Part shown: positions 56,896-64,000 of the stretch, piece after piece
Layout of the letters: every line of letters begins with the position of its first letter
How positions within the stretch are numbered: the first letter of the stretch is position 1
Assembly (NCBI GenBank): GCA_050953405.1
Contig: JBMNMP010000001.1
Location: 124,001 to 188,000 of the forward strand
Origin: RUG100 sp050953405
Lineage (GTDB): Bacteria > Bacillota > Clostridia > Peptostreptococcales > Anaerovoracaceae
DNA: 64,000 bases
Reading direction: 5' to 3'
Made by a program: the position numbers and the translations under genes
Notes under the pieces: generated by a model
The model's input: only the letters and a program-made list of their open reading frames with translations
Databases searched by the model: none
What the model was told of the DNA's origin: nothing

Positions 56896-58277
56896 TTTTT
56901 CTCTCCCTGATCTCCGGTCAGCGGGAAGTGGAGGCTCTTCTCCAGCAGTTTGACGGCCGCATCGCGGTACTCTCTTGAGAGCACACCCAGGCTGGCCATA
57001 ATATAATCGTTGTCCACCAGGATCTTGACTTCCTCGTCCGGAAACATCCTCAGTCCGCGCCTGTTGTATTCCGGGATCTTCCTCATGATCTCCACACGAT
57101 GCGGCAGCCTGGTCATCGCTCCGCCGGTGCCCACGATGTATTCTACCTGCGTCAGGTCCTTGCCCTCGGCGATCGTCAGGGTGCCTGACTTGCCTTCCAG
57201 ATATCTGACTGTGCCCGCATGTCTCTCAACGGCTTTGATGACGCACTCCAGAGCCAGCCTCTCTACCAGCTTGAATTCGTCTTCTGTCTTCGGTATGGCC
57301 TCATAGCTGTCGAGCACCGCTTCGATGTCGACACCGGGCAGATCTTCCCGCAGCCTCTTGCGGCCGATGGAGTCGATGACATTGTATCTGTTGACATATA
57401 CACCAAGGTCACCCTCTACGGTTCTCTTCGCTTTGGGCTCCGGATTCTGGATCAGTTTTTTCATCTCCTCAGAATCCTCGGTGACCGAGTGCACATCCGT
57501 GGTCGCCCCGCCGCAGTCGAGCACCATTACATTGCCTATGCAGGAATTCAAAAGACGGGTGCATTCCATGACCGCTCCCGGCGTCGGGATGATGGGTCCG
57601 TTGACGAGGTCACGCACGTGCTCCATGCCGGGCGCATTTGTGATGTGCTCTTCATAAGCATCCTGTATTATCTCGCGGCACGGCTCGATGTTGAGTTTGC
57701 CGATCTCGGGGAACACATTCTCGACCACGTATACATCGCGGTCGCTGAGGATCTTCTTTACTTCCTCAGCCGCCTCGGCATTACCGCCGTAGATGACAGG
57801 TGTCTTCACTCCGGACCCGGCCAGCTGCATCGCGTTGTAGATCACGGTATCCTTCTCGCCGCCGTCTACTCCGCCGGCCAGCAGTATCAGTTTGGGAGCC
57901 ACCTCCCTGATGCGTTCGATATCCCTGTTGCGCAGCTTTCCTGCGGTCACCTGATGAACGATGGCACCGGCACCCAGAGCCGCCTCGCGCGCCACACGCG
58001 AAGTCATGTCCCAGACCAGGCCATGCACCGTCATCGCCAGTCCGCCCGCCGCCGAAGAAGTAGCCAGCATTTCATCGTATTCCAGGGAATCGATCCCCTT
58101 GTTGCGGCACAGGTCTTCGATGGCGCCGTTGAGTCCGACCCTGACATCTCCGTCGAGTACCGAAGTGGGTGCCTGACCCTGTCCCCAGAAGAGCGGGTCC
58201 CCCGACTTTATTCCCGTGAATGCGTTGACAACTGTTGTCGTGGATCCTATTTCTGCCACTAGCACATCTGCTTTCAT
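56892..58277 (-). CDS. MutL/GlmL-type mutase reactivase
   Basis: 461 residues of the acetate-kinase/Hsp70-like ATPase fold: phosphate loop VLVAEIGSTTTVVNAF, VLDCGGATTDVHS, and LLAGGVDGGEKD. The family reactivates adenosylcobalamin mutases (glutamate mutase and relatives) by removing inactive cofactor. No mutase gene is in the window. The gene is embedded in an operon with two membrane proteins (upstream) and the MobB-like protein (downstream). Confidence 0.87.
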   Translation of the reverse strand: MKADVLVAEIGSTTTVVNAFTGIKSGDPLFWGQGQAPTSVLDGDVRVGLNGAIEDLCRNKGIDSLEYDEMLATSSAAGGLAMTVHGLVWDMTSRVAREAALGAGAIVHQVTAGKLRNRDIERIREVAPKLILLAGGVDGGEKDTVIYNAMQLAGSGVKTPVIYGGNAEAAEEVKKILSDRDVYVVENVFPEIGKLNIEPCREIIQDAYEEHITNAPGMEHVRDLVNGPIIPTPGAVMECTRLLNSCIGNVMVLDCGGATTDVHSVTEDSEEMKKLIQNPEPKAKRTVEGDLGVYVNRYNVIDSIGRKRLREDLPGVDIEAVLDSYEAIPKTEDEFKLVERLALECVIKAVERHAGTVRYLEGKSGTLTIAEGKDLTQVEYIVGTGGAMTRLPHRVEIMRKIPEYNRRGLRMFPDEEVKILVDNDYIMASLGVLSREYRDAAVKLLEKSLHFPLTGDQGEKK

Positions 58278-58879
58278 TGTGTGATCTCCTTTCCATTGAA
58301 TCTGCCGGTCAGCTGCATCAATCTATAGCTTACCAGCGCAGCCCCGACCACCATTATCATCTGAGCCGCTGCACCTATTCCATAACTGATTGTTGACGTC
58401 CCCCCGCCGAAGAAGAATCCGAGCACCAGCGAGAGCACCGTCATCCCCAGATACATCCGTCGCGCATAATCGAGCTGCCCTGCGAACCTGACCGCGCCCG
58501 TCCGGGACACCATGTCCCGGGCACCGATGAGGTAGCAGTACACGCCCAGCATCAGCGCCAGCGAAGACGCAAATACAAGAGTCATGCCCGACAGCATAGC
58601 CCCGCCGCTGCCGGAGTATGTGCTGCTGATGATGAGCACATAAGAAAGAGCGGCCGCAATGGAGCTGATGATGACCAGACCTTTGCCCCAGACAAAACGC
58701 GGCCCGGCGGCGCTGACCAGGGCTGCTCCTATGATCTGAGCCAGCAGGCCGGCAAAGGCCGCGCCCACGAAGGTGAACAGGGCTCCTGCACTGACATTGA
58801 GGAAGATCAGGACGCCGGCCATGGCGTTGACGACCATTCCCAGGCCGAACAGCAGAAAGCCGTTAAATCTATACTTCAT
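58274..58879 (-). CDS. Six-helix membrane protein of unknown function
   Basis: 201 residues with about six hydrophobic segments and an abundance of Gly and Ala (SAGALFTFVGAAFAGLLAQ; GIGAAAQMIMVVGAALV). Starts behind AAAGGAAG and overlaps the MutL gene by 4 bp and the next membrane gene by 11 bp. Not recognised as a transporter family. Confidence 0.72.
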   Translation of the reverse strand: MKYRFNGFLLFGLGMVVNAMAGVLIFLNVSAGALFTFVGAAFAGLLAQIIGAALVSAAGPRFVWGKGLVIISSIAAALSYVLIISSTYSGSGGAMLSGMTLVFASSLALMLGVYCYLIGARDMVSRTGAVRFAGQLDYARRMYLGMTVLSLVLGFFFGGGTSTISYGIGAAAQMIMVVGAALVSYRLMQLTGRFNGKEITQ

Positions 58880-59513
58880 CTTCTACTTCCTTTCCACCTT
58901 TGATAAGGTCGTAAACGCACAGCAGCAGGAAACACATCCACAGCTGCAGCAGCAGCGCAGTGATTCCCAGCACACCGGTCAGGATATAATCCACGATGGG
59001 ATCGAACATGCCGGCTATCGGTATCACGACATAGCAGGCTATGATCCCCGCAAAGCAAAGACGTCCCCGCCCGGCGCACTTTGCGGACAGCTTGTTCGCC
59101 TTCTCTATCCTGGCGACCACTTCCGCACCTTGCAGCATGCTGTAGTACGTATAAAAGAGACCCATTATTGTAATGTAATTGGCCAGCATCACGTTGAACT
59201 GGATGAAAGCCTCTTCACCGAGCTCGATGGCATAATTATGATAAGCTATCATCAGTTCAATGAAGGTGACTGCCATCATTACGGCCGCACATATCATAGC
59301 CCTGGCGAAAGCCGCATGAAGCCGTTTGATGCTGTCTGTGCCCAGCAGGATCAGGAACCACGCAAACAATATGATGCCTATGTAGATGAACTCTGCCGCA
59401 GTCACCGTCGCCAGCATCCTGACCGCCTGCAAAGCCAGGGTGTCCAGCGCAATTATCACCAGACCGGCCACGGCCGTCCTCAATCCTCCCGGTCTATAGT
59501 TTCCTGTTCTCAT
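58869..59513 (-). CDS. Membrane protein of unknown function, first gene of MutL operon
   Basis: 214 residues with six or so hydrophobic segments and a charged C-terminus (KGGKEVEDEV). It overlaps the next membrane protein by 11 bp. The start ATG 59511-59513 has no ribosome site and follows an extended -10 by seven bases, indicating a leaderless transcript. Divergent from the ArsR-type regulator, which probably controls it. Confidence 0.7.
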   Translation of the reverse strand: MRTGNYRPGGLRTAVAGLVIIALDTLALQAVRMLATVTAAEFIYIGIILFAWFLILLGTDSIKRLHAAFARAMICAAVMMAVTFIELMIAYHNYAIELGEEAFIQFNVMLANYITIMGLFYTYYSMLQGAEVVARIEKANKLSAKCAGRGRLCFAGIIACYVVIPIAGMFDPIVDYILTGVLGITALLLQLWMCFLLLCVYDLIKGGKEVEDEV

Positions 59514-59520
59514 GATTCAT

Positions 59521-59549
59521 ATTATCCCATATTCAACCGGTCTTTTCAA
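59521..59549 (-). promoter_or_regulatory. Leaderless-type promoter of the MutL operon
   Basis: Minus-strand TTGAAA (59549-59544), 17-bp spacer, extended -10 TGGGATAAT with GATAAT at 59526-59521, then seven bases to the ATG. Confidence 0.65.
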
Positions 59550-59571
59550 GGAAATTAAGGGCTGTGAACTA

Positions 59572-59608
59572 TTGACAGGCCGCCGTGTCTATTGTATCGT
59601 AAATAGAC
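59572..59608 (+). promoter_or_regulatory. Promoter and operator of the ArsR-type gene
   Basis: TTGACA (59572-59577), a weak -10 at ~59595, and the inverted repeat GTCTATT-N8-AATAGAC (59587-59608) over the -10, as expected for an ArsR-type autorepressor operator. Confidence 0.6.
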
Positions 59609-59649
59609 GATATCAATTCCGGCTGCGCCGGGACCAAGGAGAGCATACA

Positions 59650-59967
59650 ATGAGAATACGCAAAGACAAAAACGACATGCAGGACGAAGAAATCGCGCTG
59701 ATGGCTCAATGCTCGGATGCACTGGCTCACCCCGCGAGGATACGCCTCTTCCGCTACATCATGAGCTGCAACAAGAGCTTCAGCAAAGTCTGCAACAAGG
59801 ACCTGGTGGCCAACTTTGACTATTCGCAGGCGACCATCTCACAGCACATGAAAAAGCTGGTGAAATCCGGCCTCGTAGATACCAAAAAAGAAGACCGCTT
59901 CACTTACTACTTCGTCAACATCGGCACCCTGATGAAGTACCTCGACGTGACCAAAAAGTTCGAATAG
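59650..59967 (+). CDS. ArsR-family winged-helix regulator
   Basis: 105 residues from the ATG at 59650 behind AAGGAG. The body shows the ArsR pattern: CSDALAHPARIRLFRYI, FDYSQATISQHMKKLVKSGLV and a DTKKEDRFTYYF wing. Cysteines (Cys23, Cys44, Cys51) could form a metal- or redox-sensing site, but not a canonical ArsR CxC. It sits divergent from the membrane-protein/MutL operon. Confidence 0.85.
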   Translation: MRIRKDKNDMQDEEIALMAQCSDALAHPARIRLFRYIMSCNKSFSKVCNKDLVANFDYSQATISQHMKKLVKSGLVDTKKEDRFTYYFVNIGTLMKYLDVTKKFE

Positions 59968-59970
59968 CGA

Positions 59971-60420
59971 TCACTTGTGGTATTTTTCGTGGCGATTGAT
60001 CTTAAAACTGCGGTATATCTGCTCCAGGAGGATCACCCGCATCATCTGATGAGGGAAAGTCATCGCAGAAAATGAAAGACTGAAGTCAGCCCTGTCGCTG
60101 ACTTCTTTTGATAAGCCATTGGAGCCGCCTATGATGAAGTCGATATCGCTGCGTCCGCCGATCCCCAGCTTGTCGATCTTTTCCGCCAGCCCCGGGCTGT
60201 CGAGGCTCTTTCCCTCTATCTCCAGGGCGATGACATAATCGCGGCCTTTGATGCGCGCCAGCAGGGACTTCCCCTCTTCAGCAACATCATCCGAAGGCGA
60301 CTCCTTCACCTCTATGATCTCCAGGCGGCAGAAAGCTCCCAGCCTCTTCGAATACTCAGCGACCGCCTGCTTCCAGTACTTTTCCTTCAGTTTCCCGACA
60401 CAGATCACTCTGATATTCAT
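59971..60420 (-). CDS. rlmH: 23S rRNA (pseudouridine1915-N3)-methyltransferase
   Basis: 149 residues from ATG 60418-60420, close to the family length of ~155-159. Knotted SPOUT fold: VICVGKLKEKYW at the start, FIIGGSNGLS and a FPHQMMRVILLEQIYR C-terminal motif. Starts 2 bp after the YycJ-like gene, so the two are co-translated. Confidence 0.94.
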   Translation of the reverse strand: MNIRVICVGKLKEKYWKQAVAEYSKRLGAFCRLEIIEVKESPSDDVAEEGKSLLARIKGRDYVIALEIEGKSLDSPGLAEKIDKLGIGGRSDIDFIIGGSNGLSKEVSDRADFSLSFSAMTFPHQMMRVILLEQIYRSFKINRHEKYHK

Positions 60421-60422
60421 AG

Positions 60423-61211
60423 CTACACCTCGAACACCGGGCTCACCTCGTCCCTGTTGATGACATCCAGCTTCAGCCGGTCGCCGGGTATGATGCCGGC
60501 TTCCTCCAGGATGTTGCTCACGGTGACTCTGGCCATTTCCGGCGTGTTGTTTTCCTTGCTCAGATGTGACAGCAGGATGCGCCGGGGCCGCTCGCTGTCC
60601 TCCATCAGGTGACAGATGCACTCGGCTGCCGCCTCGTTGGAGAGGTGCCCGCGATCGCTGAGTATGCGCCGCTTTACATTGTACGGGTAACGGCAGAACT
60701 GCAGGACCTCCGGCTCGTGATTGGCTTCCAGGGCGATGAGGTCCGCATCAAGGATCTCGCTGTATATCTCCGGGGTGATGACACCTGTATCGGTGACGAT
60801 GCTGGCCTTCCTTCCGTTGCACTCAAAAGAGTAGCCGACCGAATCCGCCGCGTCATGACTGGTGGGAAATGACTGCACAACTATGTCGCCGATCGCAAAG
60901 CGGTCACCGCTCTCAAATACCATCTGCCTCTCCCGGGGCACCTTGTCTCCGATGTGCTCCCAGGTGGCAATGTTGGAGTAAGCTATAGCGGTCCGGCTCT
61001 TCCTGGCCACAATGCGGATGCTCTTTATATGATCCGAATGTTCATGGGTTATCAGGATCCCGTTGACATCCTCCGGCTGCTGGCCCACCCTGGCCAGCCC
61101 CTCGAATATTTTCCTGCCGCTGATCCCGCAGTCCACCAGGAGCACGGTTTCCCCCGCTCTGACCATATAACTGTTTCCGCTGCTGCCGCTTGAAAATGAA
61201 CAAAATTCCAA
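60423..61211 (-). CDS. YycJ-like metallo-beta-lactamase fold hydrolase
   Basis: 262 residues with a TTG start at 61209-61211 behind GGAGGAAAT. Metal ligands appear in THEHSDHIK, TSHDAADSV and LSHLSKENN with VTDTGVIT supplying the bridging Asp. YycJ/WalJ-type hydrolases act on nucleic acid ends or in wall homeostasis; the exact role is unclear. Paired with rlmH, the common Firmicute arrangement. Confidence 0.87.
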   Translation of the reverse strand: MEFCSFSSGSSGNSYMVRAGETVLLVDCGISGRKIFEGLARVGQQPEDVNGILITHEHSDHIKSIRIVARKSRTAIAYSNIATWEHIGDKVPRERQMVFESGDRFAIGDIVVQSFPTSHDAADSVGYSFECNGRKASIVTDTGVITPEIYSEILDADLIALEANHEPEVLQFCRYPYNVKRRILSDRGHLSNEAAAECICHLMEDSERPRRILLSHLSKENNTPEMARVTVSNILEEAGIIPGDRLKLDVINRDEVSPVFEV

Positions 61212-61330
61212 ATGATTTCCTCCTGCTGCTCTTTATACCCTGCTATTATACTACCCGCCGTCCCCCTCTGCAACGCAGAGTCTGCTTGCCAGCCGCTCCC
61301 CTTTGCTGCATAATGTATCTGGAGGTTTTT

Positions 61331-61873
61331 ATGACGGTACTCAAGATTTACACTGACGGAGCCTGCTCCGGCAATCAGAACGAAAAAAATATCGGCGGCT
61401 GGGGCGCCATACTGGAGTTCGGGCAGCATCAGAAGGAGCTTCACGGCGGCGAGATCAACACGACCAACAACCGCATGGAGATGAAGGGACTGCTCTCGGC
61501 TTTCCAGGCGATCACCAGGGACGGTCAGACCATCGAAGTCTACTGCGACAGCTCCTACCTGATGGATTGTTTCCGCAAGAAGTGGTACCGCCGCTGGCTC
61601 AGGAACGGCTGGCAGACTTCCCAGAAAAAGCCGGTCGAAAACCGCGATCTGTGGGAACAGCTGCTGCCGTTTCTCGACAAACACGATATCTCCTTCTACC
61701 GGGTCAAGGGGCACGTCAACCTCGAGCACCCGTCCACCAACGGGAAAGCGATCTACAAAAAATTCGTCGCCTGGAACGGCTCGCGTTTCAGTTACGACGA
61801 ATTTGCTTACATCACCGATATGAACAACCGTGCCGACGCGCTGGCCAACCTAGGTATGGACGAGCTGCGCTAG
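61331..61873 (+). CDS. rnhA: Ribonuclease HI
   Basis: 180 residues from ATG 61331 behind GGAGG; the open frame extends upstream but without a site. Catalytic acids: YTDGACSGN, NNRMEMKGL, VYCDSSYL and NNRADALA. It cleaves RNA in RNA-DNA hybrids. An insertion of about 20 residues (KGHVNLEHPSTNGKAIYKK region) makes it slightly longer than E. coli RNase HI. Confidence 0.94.
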   Translation: MTVLKIYTDGACSGNQNEKNIGGWGAILEFGQHQKELHGGEINTTNNRMEMKGLLSAFQAITRDGQTIEVYCDSSYLMDCFRKKWYRRWLRNGWQTSQKKPVENRDLWEQLLPFLDKHDISFYRVKGHVNLEHPSTNGKAIYKKFVAWNGSRFSYDEFAYITDMNNRADALANLGMDELR

Positions 61874-61902
61874 CGCAGCCGGCGATCACCTTCGGGTGTC
61901 CG

Positions 61903-62634
61903 TCAGAGATACTTGGCGGCATCGCGTTCAAACCAGTAGCGCTCCGCGGTGGTCTTCTTGCCGCCATAAGCGATGGCGACCACCGGGCACACATTCACGC
62001 ACGCGAGGCACTGGCTGCATTTGGTCCGCTCCCATTCCGGCATCCCGTCTACCATGGTTATCAGATCCATGTGACAGACCCTGGCGCATTCGCCGCATCC
62101 GGTGCAGCGGGGGACCACGACGAAGACATCCGTGCCCCGCGCCAGTTTGTTAAAGCCCTTGTTTCCGATCAGGCTCTTCAGGAAGAGGCCGCTGCCGCGG
62201 TGTACATCCTCGACCTTGCTGCGCGCCATGATGGCTTCACAGATCTGCGGCAGCTTGTCCCTTGCCGCTTCCACCTTTTCACGGATCACTTCCGGCGGAT
62301 CGATCTCCTCCGGTATATAGTTGCTGGGCATTATCACAGACCACATGGCATCGAGAGGAAATACCTTCTCCAGCTGTTCCATCGTCTTGCCCGCTTCCCT
62401 GCTGCAGGTGCAGATCGCAAAGCGATAAGCCGCACCGCTGATCCCGGCCGCGAACTTGAGGACTATCTCCGGCGCGCCCCATGCGTACACGGGGAACACC
62501 AGGCCCACCGTTTCCTCAGGGCCCGCCTCGTAGCCTTCCACAGTAGTCAGGTCTACCGCCTCATCTCCCGTGGCCTTTGCTGTCTCCTGCGCTATCCACT
62601 TTGAATTTCCTGTTCCCGAAAAATAAAATATCAT
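61903..62634 (-). CDS. EFR1-type flavodoxin-ferredoxin fusion
   Basis: 243 residues. The N-terminus is a flavodoxin-like phosphate loop (MIFYFSGTGNSKWIA), followed by VFPVYAWGAPE. The C-terminus holds two [4Fe-4S] motifs, CTGCGECARVCHM and CSQCLACVNVCPV. Such EFR1-family proteins act as electron carriers in anaerobes. Ribosome site GAGGAGAG before the ATG. Confidence 0.9.
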   Translation of the reverse strand: MIFYFSGTGNSKWIAQETAKATGDEAVDLTTVEGYEAGPEETVGLVFPVYAWGAPEIVLKFAAGISGAAYRFAICTCSREAGKTMEQLEKVFPLDAMWSVIMPSNYIPEEIDPPEVIREKVEAARDKLPQICEAIMARSKVEDVHRGSGLFLKSLIGNKGFNKLARGTDVFVVVPRCTGCGECARVCHMDLITMVDGMPEWERTKCSQCLACVNVCPVVAIAYGGKKTTAERYWFERDAAKYL

Positions 62635-62643
62635 TGTCTCTCC

Positions 62644-63357
62644 TCACCAGCTGGCCTTGCCGCTGCCGCTGATCGGGATCTGTTCTCCCAGATACGTTGG
62701 CTTGGGCTTGCTGATACATTGAAAAAAGTCCTTGTCGCGGGCAAATATCTCCCGCAGATCGCGCATTATCTGTCCCGAATAACGCTGCTGATCCGAGGAT
62801 ACTCCGCTCACCGTCATTCCCAGGCGTTCTCCTATATAGAGCGCGCGGTACTCGTGATAACTCTGGGTGACCACCACTGCGTTGCGGACACAGAAAATAT
62901 CACGTGCGCGGTACATGCTCTCATAAGTTGAAAAGCCCGCATGGTCAAGGAAAATGTTGCTCTCCCTGACGCCGTGCTGCACCATATAGTTCTTCATGCA
63001 CCTGACTTCATTATATTCCACCTGACCATTGTCTCCCGATAGCAGCAGCTTGTTGCTGACCCCGGCTTTGTAGAGGTACAGCCCGGTCTCCAGGCGGTCC
63101 TCCAGCATGGGACTGGGCGTGCCGTCGGGTCTGACCCCGGCTCCCAGCACCAGGATGCAGTCCGGCTTTTGCGCTTTCAGCTGCTGCAGCTGCCGGCTGT
63201 CCAGCGCGACCTGATCATTCTTGATCTTTGCCGTGATGTTGCCCGCCGTAGTGGCCACCACCAGCAGATCGGGGACGAAGAAAATCAACAGCGCCGCGAT
63301 GATGACCACCAGCAGCGCCTTGAAAAATCTTGAGGCAGGCCTTCTATTTGCCGCCAT
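62644..63357 (-). CDS. SanA/YdcF (DUF218) family membrane protein
   Basis: 237 residues: a short cytosolic basic N-terminus, one membrane helix (~13-35) and a DUF218 domain with CILVLGAGVRPDGTPS, KLLLSGDNGQ and VVVTQSYHEYRAL, plus RYSGQIMRDLREIFAR. SanA-type proteins affect envelope integrity and vancomycin tolerance; the reaction is unknown. It overlaps the aminotransferase gene by 14 bp. Confidence 0.88.
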   Translation of the reverse strand: MAANRRPASRFFKALLVVIIAALLIFFVPDLLVVATTAGNITAKIKNDQVALDSRQLQQLKAQKPDCILVLGAGVRPDGTPSPMLEDRLETGLYLYKAGVSNKLLLSGDNGQVEYNEVRCMKNYMVQHGVRESNIFLDHAGFSTYESMYRARDIFCVRNAVVVTQSYHEYRALYIGERLGMTVSGVSSDQQRYSGQIMRDLREIFARDKDFFQCISKPKPTYLGEQIPISGSGKASW

Positions 63358-64000
63358 TTATCTCCTCCATCAGTGCCCTGAAGGCAGGGAGTGAATTTAC
63401 AATAGTATCATAGGAAACGCAGTAAGCCAGTCTCACATATCCGGGGCAGGCGAAGGATTTTCCGGGCACTGCCAGGATGTGGTGCTTTTTGGCCAGAGCG
63501 CAGAACTCCACGTCATCCTCGATGGGTGACTTGACGAAGAGATAGAATGCTCCTTCCGGCTCGATGCACTGATAACCGGCTTCCCTGAGGCCGTTATAAA
63601 GCGCTCTGCGGTTGCGGTCATAAGCTACGATGTTCGTCGTGCAGTCGATGCACCTGCCTACTACCCTCTGTATCAGTGTCGGCGCATTGACATATCCGAG
63701 CACGCGGTTGGCTATGTTGGCCGCGGTCACTGCGTTGTCGAAGTCATCCATCTCGCTCGGGAAAACCAGATATCCGATGCGTTCGCCCGGAAGCGAGAGC
63801 GACTTGCTCCATGAATAACCTACGATGGTATTCTTGTAGAATCCGGTCACATAGGGAACCTCCACATCGCCGTACACCAGCTCGCGGTAAGGTTCGTCCG
63901 CTATCAGGAAGATCTCATGTCCCAGTTCCTGCTCTTTTGCACTCAGGATACCGGCCAGCTTTTCTATGGTAGCCGCTGAATAGACCACTCCCGTCGGATT
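63344..64000 (-). CDS. PLP-dependent aminotransferase, C-terminal part
   Basis: About 219 residues are visible and the N-terminus lies beyond the right edge. It opens at NPTG, the substrate-contact motif of class I aminotransferases, continues with IADEPYRELVYG (Asp and Tyr cofactor contacts), the PLP lysine in GYSWSKSLSLPGERIGY and the carboxylate arginine in YVRLAYC. Probably an aspartate-type aminotransferase. Its 3' end overlaps the SanA-like gene. Confidence 0.9.
   Translation of the reverse strand, partial: NPTGVVYSAATIEKLAGILSAKEQELGHEIFLIADEPYRELVYGDVEVPYVTGFYKNTIVGYSWSKSLSLPGERIGYLVFPSEMDDFDNAVTAANIANRVLGYVNAPTLIQRVVGRCIDCTTNIVAYDRNRRALYNGLREAGYQCIEPEGAFYLFVKSPIEDDVEFCALAKKHHILAVPGKSFACPGYVRLAYCVSYDTIVNSLPAFRALMEEINGGK

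Noticed and set aside
1..64000. CRISPR arrays, insertion sequences, rRNA genes and transposases
   Set aside because: No regularly spaced repeats, transposase-like proteins or rRNA sequence were seen.

Overview
The window looks like a chromosomal stretch from an anaerobic Gram-positive bacterium of class Clostridia (Bacillota). The signs are strong AGGAGG-type ribosome binding sites, an FMN riboswitch ahead of a ribDE-BA-H operon, a cobalamin methionine synthase without the activation domain, a GlmL/MutL-type mutase reactivase, ferredoxin-type flavoproteins, a SpoVE/FtsW-type flippase and many lipoproteins, with no outer-membrane genes. Genus cannot be fixed from the sequence alone.

Layout. 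1-4.8 kb is one end of an integrated temperate phage or related element: a YqaJ-type exonuclease running off the left edge, very small genes, a divergent XRE/CI-type repressor pair and a tyrosine integrase that abuts the 3' end of a tRNA-Lys gene (4924-4999). 5-11 kb holds a sulfur amino acid operon (VOC protein, C-S lyase, cysteine synthase, lipoprotein), a hypoxanthine-DNA glycosylase preceded by four phased DnaA-box-like sites, two short genes each followed by a duplicated RNA element plus terminator, and a candidate ~410-nt structured non-coding RNA. 11-31 kb is mainly housekeeping: metH, a BaiN/HI0933-type flavoprotein, an FHA-FtsW fusion with its PBP, the riboflavin operon with its riboswitch, a CDF exporter, a GDSL hydrolase, a YerB-like protein, pstSCAB-phoU with a Pho box, and an iron-sulfur aldo/keto reductase.

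31.5-55.3 kb is the most unusual part: about 19 consecutive minus-strand genes forming one apparent system. It has two ECF ATPases, an EcfT membrane component fused to an extracellular purple-acid-phosphatase-like domain, an ECF S component, a second secreted phosphatase, an ExbB/TolQ-like plus DUF2149 (ExbD-like) channel pair, a Crp/Fnr-family regulator, and at least ten lipoproteins or secreted proteins built from about sixteen copies of a molybdopterin-oxidoreductase-like (SUOX/MsrP fold) domain that lack the molybdenum-ligating cysteine where I could align it. Several of these proteins end in the same very basic tandem fibronectin-III module. Three promoters in the locus (before the genes starting at 55265, 49477 and 38304) carry a TGTTG-N6-CAACA palindrome centred exactly 32 bp upstream of the centre of an extended -10 element, the geometry expected for class II activation by a Crp/Fnr protein, and a regulator of that family is encoded in the middle of the locus. 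I read this as a regulated surface capture, dephosphorylation and uptake system for an unknown, possibly tetrapyrrole- or pterin-like, ligand. The ligand is inference only.

55.4-64 kb holds tRNA-Arg, a THEP1-type NTPase, an operon of two membrane proteins, a MutL/GlmL-type reactivase and a MobB-like protein divergent from an ArsR-type regulator, then rlmH, a YycJ-like hydrolase, RNase HI, an EFR1-type ferredoxin, a SanA-like protein and an aminotransferase running off the right edge. A recurring theme is apparent leaderless transcription: five genes have a -10 element 6-7 nt before the ATG and no ribosome binding site.
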